Shown piece by piece: positions 49,881 to 50,645 of a DNA stretch of 50,645 nucleotides. The translations under genes and the position numbers were made by a program. This DNA is from a bacterium. GTDB taxonomy: Bacteria > UBA6262 > WVXT01. How positions within the stretch are numbered: position 1 is the stretch's first letter; each line of letters begins with the position of its first letter. The stretch lies in the NCBI GenBank assembly GCA_035530055.1, contig DATKVN010000008.1, positions 1 through 50,645 of the forward strand, written 5' to 3'. A model generated the notes under the pieces. The model had not been told where the DNA came from. It did not search any database and saw only the letters and a list, made by a program, of their open reading frames with translations.

Positions 49881-49909
49881 TTGACAAAAATATTGAACTA
49901 TGATAGCAT
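49881..49909 (+). promoter_or_regulatory. Possible promoter of the HTH gene
   Basis: TTGACA (49881-49886) is perfect. With 17-base spacing the -10 hexamer would be TAGCAT (49904-49909), which is poor; TATGAT (49899-49904) is a better hexamer but too close. An inverted repeat CAATATT (49923-49929) / AATATTG (49934-49940) follows in the leader and could be an operator. Confidence 0.45.
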
Positions 49910-49970
49910 ATGCAGTGTTAGACAATATTAGGAAATATTGGGTACTTTTTATATCAAGAGGTACTATTAA

Positions 49971-50150
49971 ATGGATCGATGGATGACCATAGAAGAAATT
50001 GCTAAATATTTAAATGTCAGTAAAGATTCTATTTATCGCTTAGCACAAAAGGGTGAAATCCCAGCATCAAAGTTGGGGAATCTCTGGAGATTTAAAAAAG
50101 AAGAAATTGACGAATGGATGAGGAATAACAGAAATAACAAAAGAAAATGA
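49971..50150 (+). CDS. Excisionase-family helix-turn-helix DNA-binding protein
   Basis: This 59-residue frame starts after AGAGG (about 9 bases upstream). It reads 'MTIEEIAKYLNVSKDSIYRL', 'GEIPASKLGNLWRF' and 'KKEEIDEWM', the complete HTH_17/MerR-like excisionase domain with no extra sequence. Such proteins act as recombination directionality factors or small regulators, and are often found beside restriction-modification and mobile genes. A CAATATT/AATATTG inverted repeat in its leader may be a binding site. It sits between the gene-free stretch and the methyltransferase remnant. Confidence 0.82.
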   Translation: MDRWMTIEEIAKYLNVSKDSIYRLAQKGEIPASKLGNLWRFKKEEIDEWMRNNRNNKRK

Positions 50151-50238
50151 ATACAGACCCCAAATCGACCAAATGGTGTATAAACTCTGCGGCTTTACAA
50201 AAGAAGAGATTGAAATAATTGAAAGCCAAAGTAAATGA
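50149..50238 (+). pseudogene. C-terminal remnant of a restriction-modification (TaqI/Eco57I-like) DNA methyltransferase
   Basis: In a frame different from the HTH gene, these codons read 'QIDQMVYKLCGFTKEEIEII' and stop with TGA at 50236-50238. The pattern 'iDxxVYxLYgLTxeEixiVE' is, from memory, the usual last segment of type IIG/TaqI-like methyltransferase-specificity proteins. No methyltransferase motif and no start of a long frame precede it: the frame is closed by a stop at 50119. It appears to be what is left after deletion of the body of the gene. Confidence 0.6.
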
Positions 50239-50251
50239 TAAGAAATATAAT

Positions 50252-50645
50252 ATGGAAATAAAGAAAATATCTGAAATTAAAAATCTTGGAACTTTTACCA
50301 ATTTTCAGTGGATAAACGGTTGTAATGATTTTAAGAGATATAATTTTTTCTATGGGTGGAATTATTCGGGTAAAACAACATTGTCAAGAATTTTTAGATG
50401 TTTGGAAGATAAAAAAACACATCCCGATTTTCCCAATGCTTCATTCAAAGTAGAAACAGATGCCGACAATATAACAGAAAAAGATATAGGGAAAGATTTC
50501 AATATCCGTGTTTTTAATGAAGAGTTTGTTGAAGACAATTTTAAATGGAATGATAATAAACATGAAATTAATCCAGTTTTATTGTTAGGTAAAGAATCTG
50601 CTGAATTAGAAGAGAAAGTTAAAGAATTAACACAAGAAAATCAAA
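50252..50645 (+). CDS. AAA_13-family ATPase (RloC/PrrC-like), N-terminal part
   Basis: The frame is open from ATG 50252 to the window edge (131 residues seen). It begins 'MEIKKISEIKNLGTF', has a Walker A 'GWNYSGKTT' at residues 35-43 followed by 'LSRIFRCLE', and then 'IRVFNEEFVEDNF', a segment typical of AAA_13 proteins. A glutamate- and lysine-rich coiled coil starts near residue 115. Known members include anticodon nucleases RloC and PrrC, which guard restriction systems; whether this one has a nuclease domain lies beyond the edge. The methyltransferase relic just upstream fits such a defence setting. Confidence 0.75.
   Translation, partial: MEIKKISEIKNLGTFTNFQWINGCNDFKRYNFFYGWNYSGKTTLSRIFRCLEDKKTHPDFPNASFKVETDADNITEKDIGKDFNIRVFNEEFVEDNFKWNDNKHEINPVLLLGKESAELEEKVKELTQENQ

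Overview
The window comes from a bacterium of moderate to low GC (about 40% by eye) with an outer membrane: it carries the pilM-N-O-P-Q type IV pilus block including the secretin, plus a long surface-polysaccharide locus with O-antigen-ligase-like enzymes. Gene content and the abundance of short palindromic intergenic repeats resemble uncultured lineages such as Omnitrophota or their relatives, but sequence alone does not settle the taxon. Every supported gene is on the + strand.

Layout. (1) 1-3758: end of pilM, then pilN, pilO, pilP, pilQ. (2) 3841-7651: two tandem O-antigen-ligase/polymerase proteins with C-terminal TPRs. (3) 7791-8376: a GbsR/MarR-type regulator with a good sigma70-type promoter and a three-half-site operator lying over the predicted start of transcription. 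(4) 8526-34713: the polysaccharide locus. It holds five GT4-type glycosyltransferases, a MurJ/Wzx-like flippase, two B12-binding radical SAM enzymes, four methyltransferases, an asparagine-synthase-like amidotransferase, a polyprenyl-phosphate glycosyltransferase between two GT39 enzymes, a WbpA-like dehydrogenase with a WbpP-like epimerase, a second epimerase, a WecA-like initiating transferase and a UGM-like flavoprotein. Two decayed remnants lie inside it: a GT tail at 9668-9877 and a gmd head joined to a GT tail at 19534-19706. (5) 34725-40623: LeuC/LeuD-family hydro-lyase, an isocitrate dehydrogenase with NADP-type residues, NDK, and the FNR-like and GltA subunits of an NADPH-glutamate synthase/Nfn-like complex. 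Together these read as a citrate to 2-oxoglutarate to glutamate route. (6) 40690-47308: rpmF-plsX-fabH-fabD-fabG-acpP-fabF-rnc. (7) 47398-49343: acyl-CoA dehydrogenase and etfB, with no etfA following. (8) 49344-50645: a gene-free, more GC-rich stretch, then a small excisionase-type HTH gene, what looks like the tail of a lost restriction-modification methyltransferase, and the start of an AAA_13 (RloC/PrrC-like) ATPase. This resembles the edge of a defence island.

The most striking feature cuts across these regions: intergenic palindromic repeats that can fold into cloverleaves. The 53-bp type (181-233, 43848-43900) divides exactly into an outer stem and three abutting hairpin arms with no unpaired junction bases, and differences between the copies in the first two arms turn pairs into G.U wobbles. 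A second type (28936-28990, 47324-47380, plus a copy lacking its left end at 29064-29113) has the same plan with unrelated arm sequences. Other loci are nested, permuted or composite. Two genes use the TAG at a repeat's edge as their stop codon.
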